Shown piece by piece: positions 12,013 to 23,420 of a stretch of 64,000 nucleotides of DNA. Location: the NCBI RefSeq assembly GCF_004664715.2, contig NC_051066.1:83663735-83727734 (forward strand), given 5' to 3'. Made by a program: the position numbers and the translations under genes. Every line of letters starts with the position of its first letter. The stretch's first letter is position 1. The notes under the pieces are model-generated. The model was not told the origin of the DNA, did not search any database, and saw only the letters and a list, made by a program, of their open reading frames with translations. Source of the DNA: Peromyscus leucopus (taxonomy: Eukaryota; Chordata; Mammalia; Rodentia; Cricetidae).

Positions 12013-12583
12013 TGTTGTCGGATATTATTTTAAGATGTGTTTGCATTTGCTTATACTGTAAAACATTGGTTGTAATGATGTAAAGATACGTTGCATTCTT
12101 TTATGTTGTGTTTGTTTAACCTGTGAAGCTATGTTACTTTGCCTGTCTAAAACACCTGATTGGTCTAATAACAAGCTGAATGGCCAATAGCAAAACAGGA
12201 AAAAGGACAGGTGGGGCTGGAGCCAGGGCAGAAAGAATAAATAGGAGGAGAAATCTGGGAGAAGAGTTGAAGCAATGAGATCTAGGAGGGAGAGAAGGGG
12301 GAGGACTCCAGGGGGCAGCCACTGAGCTACCCAGCCACACAGCAAGTCACCGAGTAAGAAGTAAAGAAAGATATACAGTAATAGAGAAAGAGAAAAACCC
12401 AGAGGCAAAAGGTAGATGGAATAATTTAAGTTAAGAAAAGCTGGCTATAAATAAGCCAAGCTAAGGCCAGGCATTCATAAGAAGGAATAAGTCTCTGTCT
12501 ATGATTTATTTGAGAGTTGGGTGGTGGGACACCCAAAAGAGCAAAGAACAAAGAGTAAAAAAGAATAAAAGCAACCAGCAACA
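12013..12583 (+). mobile_element. Solo LTR, class II ERV type, plus orientation
   Basis: The element starts TGTTG and ends CAACA, a perfect five-base terminal inverted repeat, and is flanked by GTGGTC (12007-12012) and GTGGTT (12584-12589), a six-base duplication with one change. Inside are 'tgattggtctaataa', 'tggccaatag' (CCAAT-type) and 'gaataaatagg' (TATA-like) in promoter order, then 'agctaaggccaggcattcat'. No gag, pol or env sequence follows, so it is a solo LTR. It differs from the three minus-strand LTRs in the window and is probably a related subfamily. Minus-strand frames of up to 127 codons here are non-coding shadows. Confidence 0.85.
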
Positions 12584-12640
12584 GTGGTTCCCTGAAGAAC
12601 ATGTGTCAAAGGATGAAGGAGTGATTAATTTTAGAAAATA

Positions 12641-13090
12641 CTAGTAATAGCCAGAGATAATAATTACTGAGTGGTTAAATCTGATATTTCATAATAGTTT
12701 CACCACTTTATAAAGAATCTATTATAATGCTTGTATATGGCAGTTTGTGGGACAGATTTTATCCACAAATATGTTTTGTTTGATTGTCAGACTTTAAAAA
12801 ATACACTGAATTATTAATATATTTTGCCTACCATGTTCTTTGCAGTGTATTAAAGGCTGCCTCTATATTTTGTTCAGCACAGTTTTGTACTCCTGGTTCT
12901 ATTGAGCATTTATGAAAACGATACCAAGCACACATGTACACACAGACAAAAACAGCAATAGTTATTATCTTTCTGAAGGTTACCTCTTCAGCTACCATGT
13001 AAGATTTTTCAACAGCAGATCCAATATTCTCTGTAATGCTTAATTTTATATCTGTGACAAGGAGAACTACAGCCTCCAAGAATACTCGCT
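12641..13090. other. No gene or recognised repeat
   Basis: AT-rich sequence; an 83-codon minus-strand frame (12828-13079) resembles no known protein. Confidence 0.5.
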
Positions 13091-13102
13091 GCAGTATTTC
13101 TT

Positions 13103-13257
13103 TTTTTTTCTTTTTCTTTTTTCTTTTTCTTTCTTTCTTTCTTTTTTTTTTTTTTTTTTGGTTTTTGAGACAGGGTTTCTCTGTGTAGCTTTGCGCCTTT
13201 TCCTGGAACTCACTTGGTAGCCCAGGCTGGCCTCGAACTCACAGAGATCCGCCTGGC
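13103..13257 (-). mobile_element. Young 5'-truncated B1 SINE
   Basis: Reverse-oriented B1 with a T/CT-rich tail (13103-13159), then 'gagacagggtttctctgtg', 'agctttgcgccttttcctgg', 'ggctggcctcgaactcacag' and an abrupt end at 'gatccgcctggc'; the first 40-50 bases of B1 are missing. Perfect 12-base duplications GCAGTATTTCTT lie at 13091-13102 and 13258-13269. The retained CpGs and perfect duplication mark a recent insertion. The 'ctttgcgccttttcc' variant is one I associate with cricetids. Confidence 0.95.
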
Positions 13258-13319
13258 GCAGTATTTCTTATTTGTTGCAAATGCTGTTTCTTCAACAGGC
13301 CAAAGCAAATTTTCAAATG

Positions 13320-13745
13320 TTATGTGGGTTAATTGTTTCACTTGAAAATGGAGATACTATTCAACATTACAAGGGTGGATCCAGGACAATCCCACGAGGA
13401 CACAAAAGCACAAGAGAAAGGTAAGAAAAGACTGTGGAGAGACTCTGAGTATGAAGGAGATATCCTCTTAGTGTCTTACATATGCTCAAGGCTGTATGTC
13501 AGAAACAAACACGTTAGATCTATGACCACAAGAAAGTGAATTCCCAACAACCTCAATGAAACTGACAGGAGACTTGTTTTCATTAAGCTCTCACTTAGAT
13601 TATGGACTTGGGGACCCTACACTGAGGACACAGATCTGGTATTCCTGATTTCTGACCTCCAGGATCACCACGAGGTAAAATGCAAATGTTTAAGCCACTA
13701 AGTGCTTGAAAATATGCTATAATAATTAAAGCAGTGAAAAATTAA
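13320..13745 (+). repeat. MLT1-like MaLR LTR remnant
   Basis: The 3' part carries 'tgacctccaggatcaccacg' and then 'tgtttaagccactaagtg', the usual end of old MaLR/MLT1-type LTRs (a polyadenylation region followed by 'gtttaagccac'). The 5' part ('acaagggtggatccaggac') is consistent but degraded. Confidence 0.5.
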
Positions 13746-14189
13746 TGTGTTGTGAATTATTAATTATAAATTAACATAATTATTATGACTTCTGTTGATC
13801 AGACTAAATGCTTATGAACATAGTATCTGATTTTTCTATCCTCAAAATCAGTTTCTGAGTAGCTGATGAGGTCACTGCAGTATTTGAATTACCACATGGC
13901 TTTCTGATGTTGTTAGTGTAAAAGGTAACTAGTCCCTAAGCACATCATAGTCCATCCTCTCCCACATAGTTGGTTGCATATTATTGAACATCATTGCTAC
14001 TTCCTGTTGGATCTCAAGCCATAGCGGCCTCATCTTAGGTTAACCTCAAATAACATTTTATGCATATGTATGCATGCAAATATGTATGCACACACTTATG
14101 TTTCAGTATATATGTGTATGAAGGGGTATATGTAGTAGTGGGCACACATGTTGAAGTGGGAGGATGACTGTGGGTATCCCTCTCAAGAA

Positions 14190-14382
14190 TATTGTCCATG
14201 TACTTTGAGACAGGGTCTCATTGACTTGGATCTTACCAACTAGGCTAGGCTGGCTTGTCTGGGAGCCTTAGGGATCCTTCAGTCTCCACCTCTCCCATTT
14301 CTGGTATTACAAGGCAGTGTTAACATGTCCAGCACTTTTATGTGGGTTCTGAGCACTTCACTAACTAAGCAATATCCCTAAA
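14190..14382 (-). mobile_element. Old B1/B4-type SINE, reverse orientation
   Basis: 'ttgagacagggtctcattg', 'ctaggctggcttgtctggga', 'tctggtattacaaggcagtg' and the tRNA-like end 'cttcactaactaagcaatat' run in the order of a reversed composite SINE. Confidence 0.7.
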
Positions 14383-14435
14383 AACTCTTTTTAGAGACTC
14401 TATAGTATCACTTCTACAATCACCTAATTGGTGAT

Positions 14436-14505
14436 TTTATATATATATATATATATATACACGTATCATCATGTATATTATATATATGCATATATATATA
14501 TCACT
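14436..14505. repeat. (TA)n microsatellite
   Basis: Eleven TA units at about 14438-14459 are followed by an imperfect, partly palindromic 'tatatatgcatatatata' stretch. 13746-14189 and 14506-14649 hold nothing else that I recognise. Confidence 0.95.
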
Positions 14506-14649
14506 TTTCTGAAAATTCCAAGATGTGACAAGCCACATTCATTTCTGCTGTCTAATACATCTTCAGTGCCTAGCAGTATGTCTGACACATCATAACTGTC
14601 AAATATTAACCAGTAAATAAATGTATATTTAATTGCCAGAAAAAATATA

Positions 14650-15140
14650 TCATATTTTCAAGATGTTTATGCCCTAACCCATGAGACCTGTAAATACATT
14701 GTAATACCTGACAATGTGTCATAAATTTTGCAGATAAAATTAAGGTTGGTTATTAGTTAATCTTGAAATAAGATTATTCTGGATTATTTGGTCTATTTAA
14801 TCATAAGATTTTCAAAGAAAAAGGAGGAATGGAGGAGGAGGTAAATTAATCAATTAGAAGAAAACATGACTGAGGAAAAAAGTCACAGAGAGATTCAATG
14901 TTGCTGGTTTTGAGGATAGAAGAATATGAGCCAGGGAAGAAAACAGCTTCTTGAAGCTAGAAAGCCAAGAAGATGGATTCTCAGAGTCCCCAGAAGGAGC
15001 AAAGAGCTTTATTGTACTCCACTGCAAGCTGTAAAACTATAAGATAAGCTAAGAAGTTCTAAGACAATAAATCTGCATTGTTTAAGTCTCTAAGTTTGCA
15101 GTAAACTTACGAGAGCACCAAGAGGAAACTAACACAACTA
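14650..15140 (+). repeat. MLT1-like MaLR LTR
   Basis: Matches the order of an old MaLR-type LTR: 'atgccctaacccatgagacc', then 'gtgtcataaattttgcag' and 'aaattaaggttg', later 'gacaataaatctgcattg' with the AATAAA polyadenylation signal, then 'gtttaagtctctaagtttg' and a terminal 'aactaacac'. The family assignment is from memory; the LTR nature is supported by the polyadenylation signal near the 3' end. Confidence 0.6.
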
Positions 15141-15680
15141 GATCATGGCTTTCCCCATAGAAATTCAAAAAACCTTTAAGACTTCAGCTCAAGAAATACT
15201 CACTGAGAAAAACTGAATTGTTAACAACCTAATGCATTGTGACAGAATGTATATCATTTCAGCTATGAAAAAATTTAAAGATGCTACTCCTAGCTTCTCT
15301 CTCATATTATAGATGTTTAAAAATGAAAGTCAAAGATGGAAAGTAACTAGCAAAAGAAAATGCACATATATAGCTGGTAGGAAAGCCTCCAGGGGACCAC
15401 CTATGTTGTGTGATAGTAAGAGAGAAATAATGAGGAGAGTAAGCAAGACAGCTTTGCATAATCTGTTGCACATATGGAGATCACAATGAGCAATGTGAAG
15501 CACAGCATTTTTCTGCCTCGAAGACCAAAAGGCTAGGAGGTCTTTACCCATGTTTTTAAAAAGAATGCTAAATAACAAATACAATAACAAATAACAGATT
15601 GGCTTGCAAGAGGTGAAAAAGTACACTTTGAGTAGGATTTGCCACATGGGATTAGTGACTGTCTCATTATCTGCTGCTTG

Positions 15681-15715
<35 letters not shown>

Positions 15716-16554
15716 AAAAAAAATGCTTACGTTATATAAATAGATCCCTTTGCTCTTTGGAACCAAAATTATGTGTGTTTAGGTTGTAAAATAAAATACT
15801 GGCATGCAAAAGAGCTAGCTATTATGTTCACAAATATCGGTAGTTGCTTTCGTATCATGATAGAGTAGGCCTTTAGTTAATGTCAATAGTGCAAGATGCT
15901 TTGGGCAACAGTTTATTTAAAGTTGTACTGTTGGGGGCTTAATTTCTTGCCCTCTGTTACCTGCTAGATCTGGAATATTTTAAGTAGGCAAATAAGCTAA
16001 TGCAGAGCATCAACTTAGTCTGAGAAAATGGCAGTATAATGAACACAGAAATAATTTGCACAAAAATCAATGGCTTTGCTTTTAGCCATGGGCTTAGGCT
16101 GGAAACCTAAGGACTGTAAGTTCCAATTTGGAGAGCCCTACATGAAGACAGCCAGTTACTGTGGATATTCTAGTCTTGTTGTTTTGGTTTTTTTTGGGTT
16201 TTTTGTTGTTTTTGTTGTTAAATGACTAATGTTTTTAAACTCGAACAAAACTTTAATAGAATATGCAGTCTTTCCATGACACAGGTATTTGCAAGCTTTG
16301 TTAATAGTGGCAACACTGACGCTGGTTAATAGAAAGTGCTGTGAAAGTGCAAATTGTTATTAAAGAGACTGTGCAAAAATTAGGAGAAAATGACTAATAG
16401 TAACATATTGTTCTGGGATATCTTCCCCCAAGCAAGGCAAAAAATATCAGTCACCCATTCAGCCATCCTTTATTTAGCACTTAATCTGTTCTCAACAGTA
16501 CCCAAACTGAGGATGTAAGAGAAGCAGGTGGCCGTCACATTTGCAAGAACAACT
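15141..16554. other. No gene; contains a T28 tract
   Basis: An uninterrupted T28 occupies 15684-15711, with no SINE or LINE body recognisable on either side. A T/G-rich low-complexity tract lies at 16180-16222. A 105-codon minus-strand frame (15330-15647) resembles no known protein and has no splice or promoter context. Confidence 0.55.
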
Positions 16555-16705
16555 AATTCTAATGGCTAATGTTTATCAAGAACTCACTATATGCCAGGAA
16601 GTGTTACCTGGATTACTCATCATCTTCAGACCCACATTGCAATGTGTAAATTTCCATTTCCATTTACAAGAATCATGGAAAAGAAGCTAAGGACTTACGT
16701 ATCTA
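16555..16705 (-). repeat. MIR/L2-like ancient repeat, reverse orientation
   Basis: 'gtttatcaagaactcactat' followed by 'atgccaggaagtgttacctg', 'gattactcatcatcttcag' and 'aatcatggaaaagaagctaa' is the order seen in reversed MIR/L2 3' ends. Confidence 0.6.
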
Positions 16706-17249
16706 AATAAAGGCTGCACAAGTAGTATGGGTGATGCCATAACAGGTTTTCTTTCCATTCAGTCATGTCCCTTCTGAAATGACACAACATGTTGTCACCA
16801 GCCACAGAAATAGGAGAGTTATTATGAAGCAAATTGCACACTAAGACTTTCAAGATTGGTCTCAGAGGAAAAATACATTTGCTGTCTTTAGATAGGGGCA
16901 AGTCATAGGGGTCTGAGGCTGAGAATTATAACCAAGATTATCTGGATTCTGCCTCAGTCCTCCAGGTGAGAAAGTTATATAATGTTCTTACAGATTTACA
17001 TCTTTACTACCTCTCCAGGGGCTATTAGGAGGGTATTCATGTACAGCCCTCACCAGCTCCTTCATAGGGCTGCTTTATAGGGGTGCTACATGAAGAACAT
17101 CATGGACAAAGCCTTCTCTGTAACTTGCACAATATGAATGTTGGTTATTTTCAACATACATCAAAGCACGAGGGGGAAAATTTGGCAAAAATATCTGATA
17201 GATAACATCAAATGAATAAAACTAAACAAATGTAAAAGACTTATCAAAA

Positions 17250-17291
<42 letters not shown>

Positions 17292-17870
17292 TTATCATCC
17301 TTGAACATGAGCCTAAGCACATAGAATGCCTGGAGATTAACTCAGTCTGTGTAATCAGTCTGTGGGGCTGTCCTCAAGGAGCTTTCAATATGTATGCATT
17401 CATTGGTTGCCGAGGTTAAATTAGGACAGATGGTTTGTGTTTGGTCTCTAGGGAACCACTCAAGTCCCCCAAGCTGAGTCTTTACACTCATGCTACAGAA
17501 AGAGTAGCCCCACCCATTCATCCTGATCTTCTTTGAGGAATATCCAACACTCTTCCTCCAACAATATATCTCAATCAACCAAAATGGCCACCGTGGAAAT
17601 AATAAAATGTAGTAGGCCACAGGAGCTTTATCCTTTCCTCTCTCAGCTTAATTCTCTGATATGCAACATCCTAAGAGAGCTAGATATTCCAAACACATAT
17701 TTTATTGTTTTACATCTCATGCCATCTGTAAGGTTTCTAGCCTTCTGCATTGTTCTGTTCCTCACTGGGTATTACTTCTCAGTCCCAGGTTAAACAAACC
17801 TCCTATGTGGAGCCATCTGTGATTTTTATAAGGATTTTCCAAGATCTTGAAACATAAAAATGATCCCTAA
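16706..17870. other. No gene; contains a T37 tract
   Basis: A pure T37 runs from 17252 to 17288 with no recognisable retroelement attached. Frames of 86-92 codons at 17342-17793, on both strands, match nothing known. Confidence 0.55.
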
Positions 17871-18024
17871 GCCATGTAATATAGTTCATGCCTATAGACT
17901 TAGCACTTGTGAAGTAGATACAAGACAATTAGGACCGGTTTCAGCTTCATTGTGTGCTCAGAAGCAGCCTGTGCTACATGAGTGCCTATCTCAAAACTAA
18001 ATATGTAGATAAAATAAAATGAAA
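17871..18024 (+). mobile_element. Highly diverged B1-like SINE
   Basis: 'gccatgtaatatagttcatg', 'cctatagacttagcacttg', 'tcagaagcagcctgtgctac' and 'tgcctatctcaaaactaaa' keep the order of a B1/proto-B1 element, including the final 'tctcaaaa' and A-rich tail. Confidence 0.65.
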
Positions 18025-19715
18025 AGAAACACTGAATATCTGTCATGACAGCAGTTACTGTATTAATTAGCTGTTTTTAAGTCCATCCCTTTCCACTGAA
18101 CTCCTATTCCATGTCATGGAATTTAGCTCTTGGCATTGCACTTACTTCTTGATAGTATTATTACAGGATTCAGCCTTGTCACTTGGGCAAAATTGTTCTC
18201 AGCAAATCAACAAATAATTGCCAGAATGATTTTCCTCCTTCTAGCTCAGTTCTCTGAGGCATACAAAGGAAGTCTTCAAGAACATAGTGGAGGAAACAGC
18301 ACCGATCTTGACTTTGGTAACTGAATTCTTAATTACAAATCTCTTTCATATTTCCTTTTTATCTCCTGAACTGTGTCATCCACAACACTACTGCTCAGAA
18401 GATAGTCACTAAGAACTTGACTTATATTGTCTATTCTACAGTTGATATCACTGGAAATAAAATTTTTCTCTGCTTAGAAACAAGAATCACAGGATGGCAT
18501 ACAAATGCACAGATGGGTGAGCAACTATTAGAAAAAGAAGGCTTTGGGGAGCCATAAAAACACAGGATTAATTCCGAGTAGAAAAAGGAAATTGCCCTAA
18601 AGGATAAGTGTAAAAAAAACAGCATGAGTGTTCCTTATATGAAATCAGAACATCCTACAAAGGATTTAGGGAGCAATAAAAATCTGTGCTTACATTTTAT
18701 TACTTTACAATCCTCCTTCATCTTTGATCATAACAAGAATGTGATCTATAGCCATTATTTACCTCATTCATTCACGTAGGATTTCCTGTCGAAGAGCAAC
18801 AGCAGTCATGAGCAAAAACACACAAGTTTATGCCTCATTGAACACAGAAGAGAATGTTAAATATTCACTTCCAGAAAGGAGATGAGAAAATCCTTTTTAG
18901 ACTTCTCTGACTCCTCAAGAAATTCCAGTGATCTGAAAATTAAGACTATGCTTACTCTTCTAGAGCAGTCTGGTCTTAGGGAAATTGCAGGGTAGGCTTT
19001 CTGGGAGATTAATAATGGTCTCCTTCACAAAAACATAAAAAGAAAACAAAAGATTAATAAGCAAAAAGATTAAGAAAGCAAAAAGTTAATAAGCATTTAT
19101 TTGTTTAACAGTTTTGAAGTTTCCTAAGTATAAGCAAGTATACCACTTAAAAAGAATGAGAAATGTAAAACTCATAAAAATAAAATATAAAAATAAAAAT
19201 ATATTTATAGATTTATATGCATATAAAATATATATAAGTAAATATAAAATAAATATTGTTAACTCAATAATGCTAAGAACTTCATATAAGTTATGTTAAA
19301 TTTGTCATAGCCCTTAAAAGATATTTATCTTTTTTCCATATTTATGATTAAAGTAACTTAGCAAAAAATGAAATAATTTTCCAACATCATATATTGTGGC
19401 AAAGTTTAGAATTCAAATCCAGGTATGCCATAGTAGAGAAATAAGATTTGTGGAAGAGATGATGTTGAACCTGGTCTTGAAATATGAACAAGTATGTAAG
19501 TCTCCTTATGCTAGGCTATTTCAGAGTAACAAACAATCTTAATAAAATCTTCTTTTCCTCTTTATCCACCCTGACTCAACTGCACTCATTTTTATTCTGC
19601 AGCTGTATCAACAGACTATGCCCAATGTGAACCTATCTTGTAGCAGATGATGAAGAATTGTGACAGAATTATTCAATACCATTTAAGGCTACTCAGAAGC
19701 AGTTTCAAGAACATT
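18025..19715. other. No gene or recognised repeat
   Basis: AT-rich, with an extreme A/T stretch at 19160-19260. Short frames only. Confidence 0.5.
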
Positions 19716-19852
19716 GGTTCACCTGTAATCCCAGCACTTGAGCAGCAGAGGCAGGGGAATCAGGAATTCCACACCAGGCTAGGTTACATAGTTAATTTGA
19801 GGCTCAGCCTGAGCTCTATGAGACCTGAGCTCAGAACAACAAAAACTTCACT
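19716..19852 (+). mobile_element. Diverged B1-like SINE
   Basis: 'ggttcacctgtaatcccag', 'gcagcagaggcaggggaatc' and 'ggctaggttacatagttaat' followed by 'aacaacaaaaact' are recognisable 7SL-SINE blocks. Confidence 0.75.
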
Positions 19853-21343
19853 CACCCCATTGACACTTTGTCAGTCAAAACAAGTGTTATTTCAATGGAT
19901 TAGGGAGGTAGAATTCTCTCATGGGAAGAGACAATAGTCCCCAGGAATTCTATTACAACAAGGTTTAGACATATGGACTGGAGGATGCTCTGAATACAGG
20001 AAATGACTTGATTTCAGTCACCATTAAACGTAACTGGTGTACTTTTGGACAGTATAATTTGAAGTCAACACAGAATGTTAAAGGATTCAGAAAAGGATCA
20101 TACTATAGAAACATGTGGAGGCTGATCTGACAGTTTGTTTAAGTGAGAGGGAGTTGAATAAAAGGGTTAGAGAAAAGAAAGACTGACTCAGGCTTGAAAA
20201 AGAATAGAAATTTTCTCCTCCCCTACTGTGTGCCTAAATGTCTGGCAATAGTATCTACACAATTGAGACAGTGACAGTAGCCACCACCACCTAGTCTCTG
20301 ATCTACTCTCAGGACTTTGAGCTGAGCTGGGCATTGAAAGCCACCTGTCTAAGCTCAGAGCCCTCGGGTCTGTGTAAATTGGCCACTCACTGTCTATAGC
20401 ATTGAAGTAAGAAAGGCAATTTTTCTATTAACACCCTTCCTTCTCTAAAGCAAGCTATACATCTGAAGTGAGTTTCCCCTTGGAGAGCAACTGAACCCCT
20501 GAAGGGTTGAGATTGCCTTAAGGTTACTGTCTGAGTTTAACCCTGGGATCAAGAATAAATCACAGCAATTTTCTCTAATTTTTATAGTGAGCTGTTATTT
20601 CCAAGGAGACTTTAGGCAAGCTATCCATACAATGCCAAACTATCCTGTGAGTACAACAGAAATAAAGGGAAAACTGACGGTGATTTTGACATCAGATAAA
20701 TCATGTTGTCTACCTGATGAGTGATAACCTGGGATCAATTTCAGCTGATAGGACTTCTGTGTCAAATAGACCATTTCTTTCTAAGTTCCTTTGGAGGCTT
20801 AGGTATATTTTAATTTTGCCACATTAAGAAAAAGATATTATAGACCTTTAGAAAAGTAGTTGGTCTTTTGGAGTTTCCGTTGCTTCATCTGAAGATTGCA
20901 GATAAAGACTTGAGGCTACATGACCTTAGTGTCATTTTCCCTTTCTTAGTTACTTAATAGAAGACTCCCCCGTGCATATCTTGAGGAAAGATAGCTAAAA
21001 ACATCAGTCTCTTCAAATCTTTGTATGATCAAACAAAAATGGAAACAATCTAATATAAACCACCTAGGAAAAGAAACCAATAATAGAGGAAAGCAAGTGC
21101 CTGTACTTTTTACACCCACTTCTTAAATCCACAGGATATTGTATTAAATAAATTAGGAATATTAAAGATCACTAGAACATCTCTGTAGTTTACTGAACAA
21201 GCAAAGAATCTGCCAATGGAATGTCTCTTAATCCAAACAAGGCCATACTCAAAATATACAGTCTGCAGAAACACAATTCCACAACCTTGGCTTGAAGCAG
21301 TTCTTGAGAACACATTTTCAAGCTTCTTCACCAAATGCTGAGC
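19853..21343. other. No gene or recognised repeat
   Basis: No SINE, LINE, RNA gene or microsatellite seen; only short frames. Confidence 0.5.
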
Positions 21344-21575
21344 CAGTGAGTTTCAAACATCTCCTCTGTGTCCCTAATTTGGGAGAAAAGGCAAAGCTAA
21401 GGCCTCTGATTCTTCCAGCAGACCATTTCTCTTGAAGAAGAATTCTGCATCTCTCATACTTCTATCACTGTGTTCTCCTTTTATATACATTATACTGTAC
21501 ATATCCATGAAATACGTCTCTTGAAGGAAGGGTTCTAGTGTTTTGCAGGAGAATAAGATGATTTGAAAACCACTG
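21344..21575. mobile_element. hAT-Charlie-like non-autonomous DNA transposon
   Basis: The left end CAGTGAGTTTCAAA and the reverse complement of the right end CAGTGGTTTTCAAA match at 12 of 14 bases, giving terminal inverted repeats of the hAT-Charlie kind (such elements typically begin CAGTGGTTCTCAAA). The 232-bp interior has no coding capacity, as expected of a MER-type deletion derivative. I could not see an eight-base target duplication (flanks tgctgagc / cttctacg), which fits great age or a chance match. Confidence 0.55.
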
Positions 21576-23040
21576 CTTCTACGAGGAGCATAAGAAGGCA
21601 GCAGGATCTACATCAGCCCTAGAGCTGCAGTTGGAATAGAGGAGCAGTGCAGGATCAGAGTATAAAGGATCCTTAGGAAGAAAGCTGTGAGAATTCCAAA
21701 AAAACTCCAATTCCCCACTGTATCCCCTCCCTGTTTGCAAACTGCGCCTGGGAGCAGCTGAGAAGGGCCCTGATTTTCTGCTAAGTGTCGCAGGTAACCA
21801 GCTGGGCTTGTCATGCTCCTTAATAGCAGCACTTTAAGGAAGTGTTGTCATTTCCATGTCATACTCATTTCTCTCTCCTCTATTATCTTTTCAAAATCGT
21901 ATTACAAAATATTATGAGCTTCCTGTATCAGACACTTTGGGTCTTAGTCACTCAATTATTAAAATTGTATGAGTTTTTTAAATTGCCATTATGTGTGGGC
22001 TGTCTTTACCAAAGCGACAAAGAAATTGAGTTAACCCAAATGGTGCTATGATTGCAGGATCAGAACACAGAAAATTATAATGTTGCAGAGGGGAAGAAAA
22101 AAACAAACAGCTATTTCACATCAGTGCCAATAAAATCCTGGGAAACTCACCATGACACCATTATGTTAGGCAGAGCAGAGCAAATGCTTCCAATGGATTG
22201 CTACATTGGATAGCAGGGAAAACAATGCTATTTGGGGCTGTTAGTTTTACACCAAGTTACTCATCTGTAGTAAATGAGGCTCTCTGGTAATGTGACATGT
22301 CCCTGGTTATACAAGTGTGCTTCTGGGCTGTTGTCAGCTGCTGTTCATTTCATCTGCACCTGTCATCATATGCTCTCCATGTACCTGCTACAGGGATTTG
22401 TCTTAGTATCCTGGGCTTGCTGCCTCTCAGAGGACAATTATGGGCAGAATTGCATGGACACTAGGAAGGGCAAGTGTGTTCCACAGACCACAGTGGACAG
22501 ATGACTTGAGTTATGGAAAAGATCAATCTGACTACGAGGTAGAATTCAGAGGTATCTGACCACCCCAGTTCTTTTCAAAGAAGCAAAGCAACACCCCAAT
22601 CTCTGTAATTATGCAGGTAAATATGTATTAGCATATCATTCCAAGTTGTTGTTCTTTAGCATCTGAACTGGGCTCACCTAATGTGCAAATGGAGTCAAAC
22701 TCTGAATTCAGGAGGCAGAGCTTGTCAGAGAAGATGAGTGACACCAGCTGAGGCAGGGAACTTAAACAGACATAGTCAAAGGGAGATATGGATCATAAAG
22801 CTGGAGAAAGATGGCACAATAACAGTAATGAGTGACAGAAATTATAATGCTCAGTTTCCTTCAAAGAAAGCTGTATAATGCCTTTCTGACAGACTCTGTG
22901 GCTTGAGTACTAGGCCCGCCTCAAAAGAAACTCCACTGTGTTTGATTTTTAAGATGTAGGAAATCATAAGTTTTATACACAATGTAATGCTGATTATTTT
23001 TAAGGTAAAATTAAAATGTGTTTTCTGTTCTTTTTCTCTT
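21576..23040. other. No gene or recognised repeat
   Basis: Frames of 69-76 codons occur on both strands, none recognised. No clear repeat; a weak MIR-like impression near 22670-22720 is not strong enough to call. Confidence 0.5.
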
Positions 23041-23186
23041 GTTTTTGAAGAAATTACCACAAACTTAGGTGTCTAAAATACTATATTTGCTCACAGTTCT
23101 ATAGGCCACAAGACCACGTGTCTCACTCTACTATAATGGAGCAGATGGTGTCCCTCCACCAGGCTTCATCAGGCAGCCAGTTTCCT

Positions 23187-23219
<33 letters not shown>

Positions 23220-23420
23220 CAATTCTATGGCTACCTACAATCTGTAGCTCAGAGTCTATTCCTTCTTCAAAACCAGTAGCACTGTATTACCAAGTCTCTG
23301 CTATTCTGGTTCCCTTCTTGCAAGGACACTTTTGAATGGATTGGGTCAAATAATAGCCCTTCTCAAAGTCATTAGTGCAATCAATCCCGCAGAGTCAACT
23401 GTTCCCTATGAGGTAGTGTA
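23041..23420 (-). repeat. MLT1-like LTR remnant, reverse orientation, with T30 tract
   Basis: 'gaaattaccacaaacttagg' followed by 'tatttgctcacagttctata' is the reversed 3' end of an MLT1-type LTR. Downstream 'tcttgcaaggacacttttga' and 'tggattgggtcaaataat' correspond to its 5' half. A T30 tract (23190-23219) interrupts it; whether this is a tail of another insertion is unclear. Confidence 0.5.

Larger units (their letters stand above)
10490..12640 (+). repeat. Ancient mammalian interspersed repeat, fragment B (interrupted)
   Basis: The longest copy of the old family. Recognisable pieces are 'gacaagtacttgctttcatc', 'gaccaataaatacataaaaa', 'aagcttggggcctgag', 'ggatgtccaacaggcagtg' and 'accaggtcctggggcagcc', in consensus order. 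It was later split by a B4-type SINE (about 10834-11305) and a solo LTR (12013-12583). After the LTR the old repeat resumes ('tcaaaggatgaaggagtgat'), which supports the nesting. I recall this as a LINE- or LTR-derived mammalian-wide repeat but cannot assign it. Confidence 0.55.

Noticed and set aside
12025..12408. 127-codon minus-strand frame
   Set aside because: It is the antisense of the solo LTR at 12013-12583 and follows the LTR's purine-rich composition.
14436..14505. (TA)n tract as a replication origin
   Set aside because: Simple microsatellite; nothing else supports an origin.
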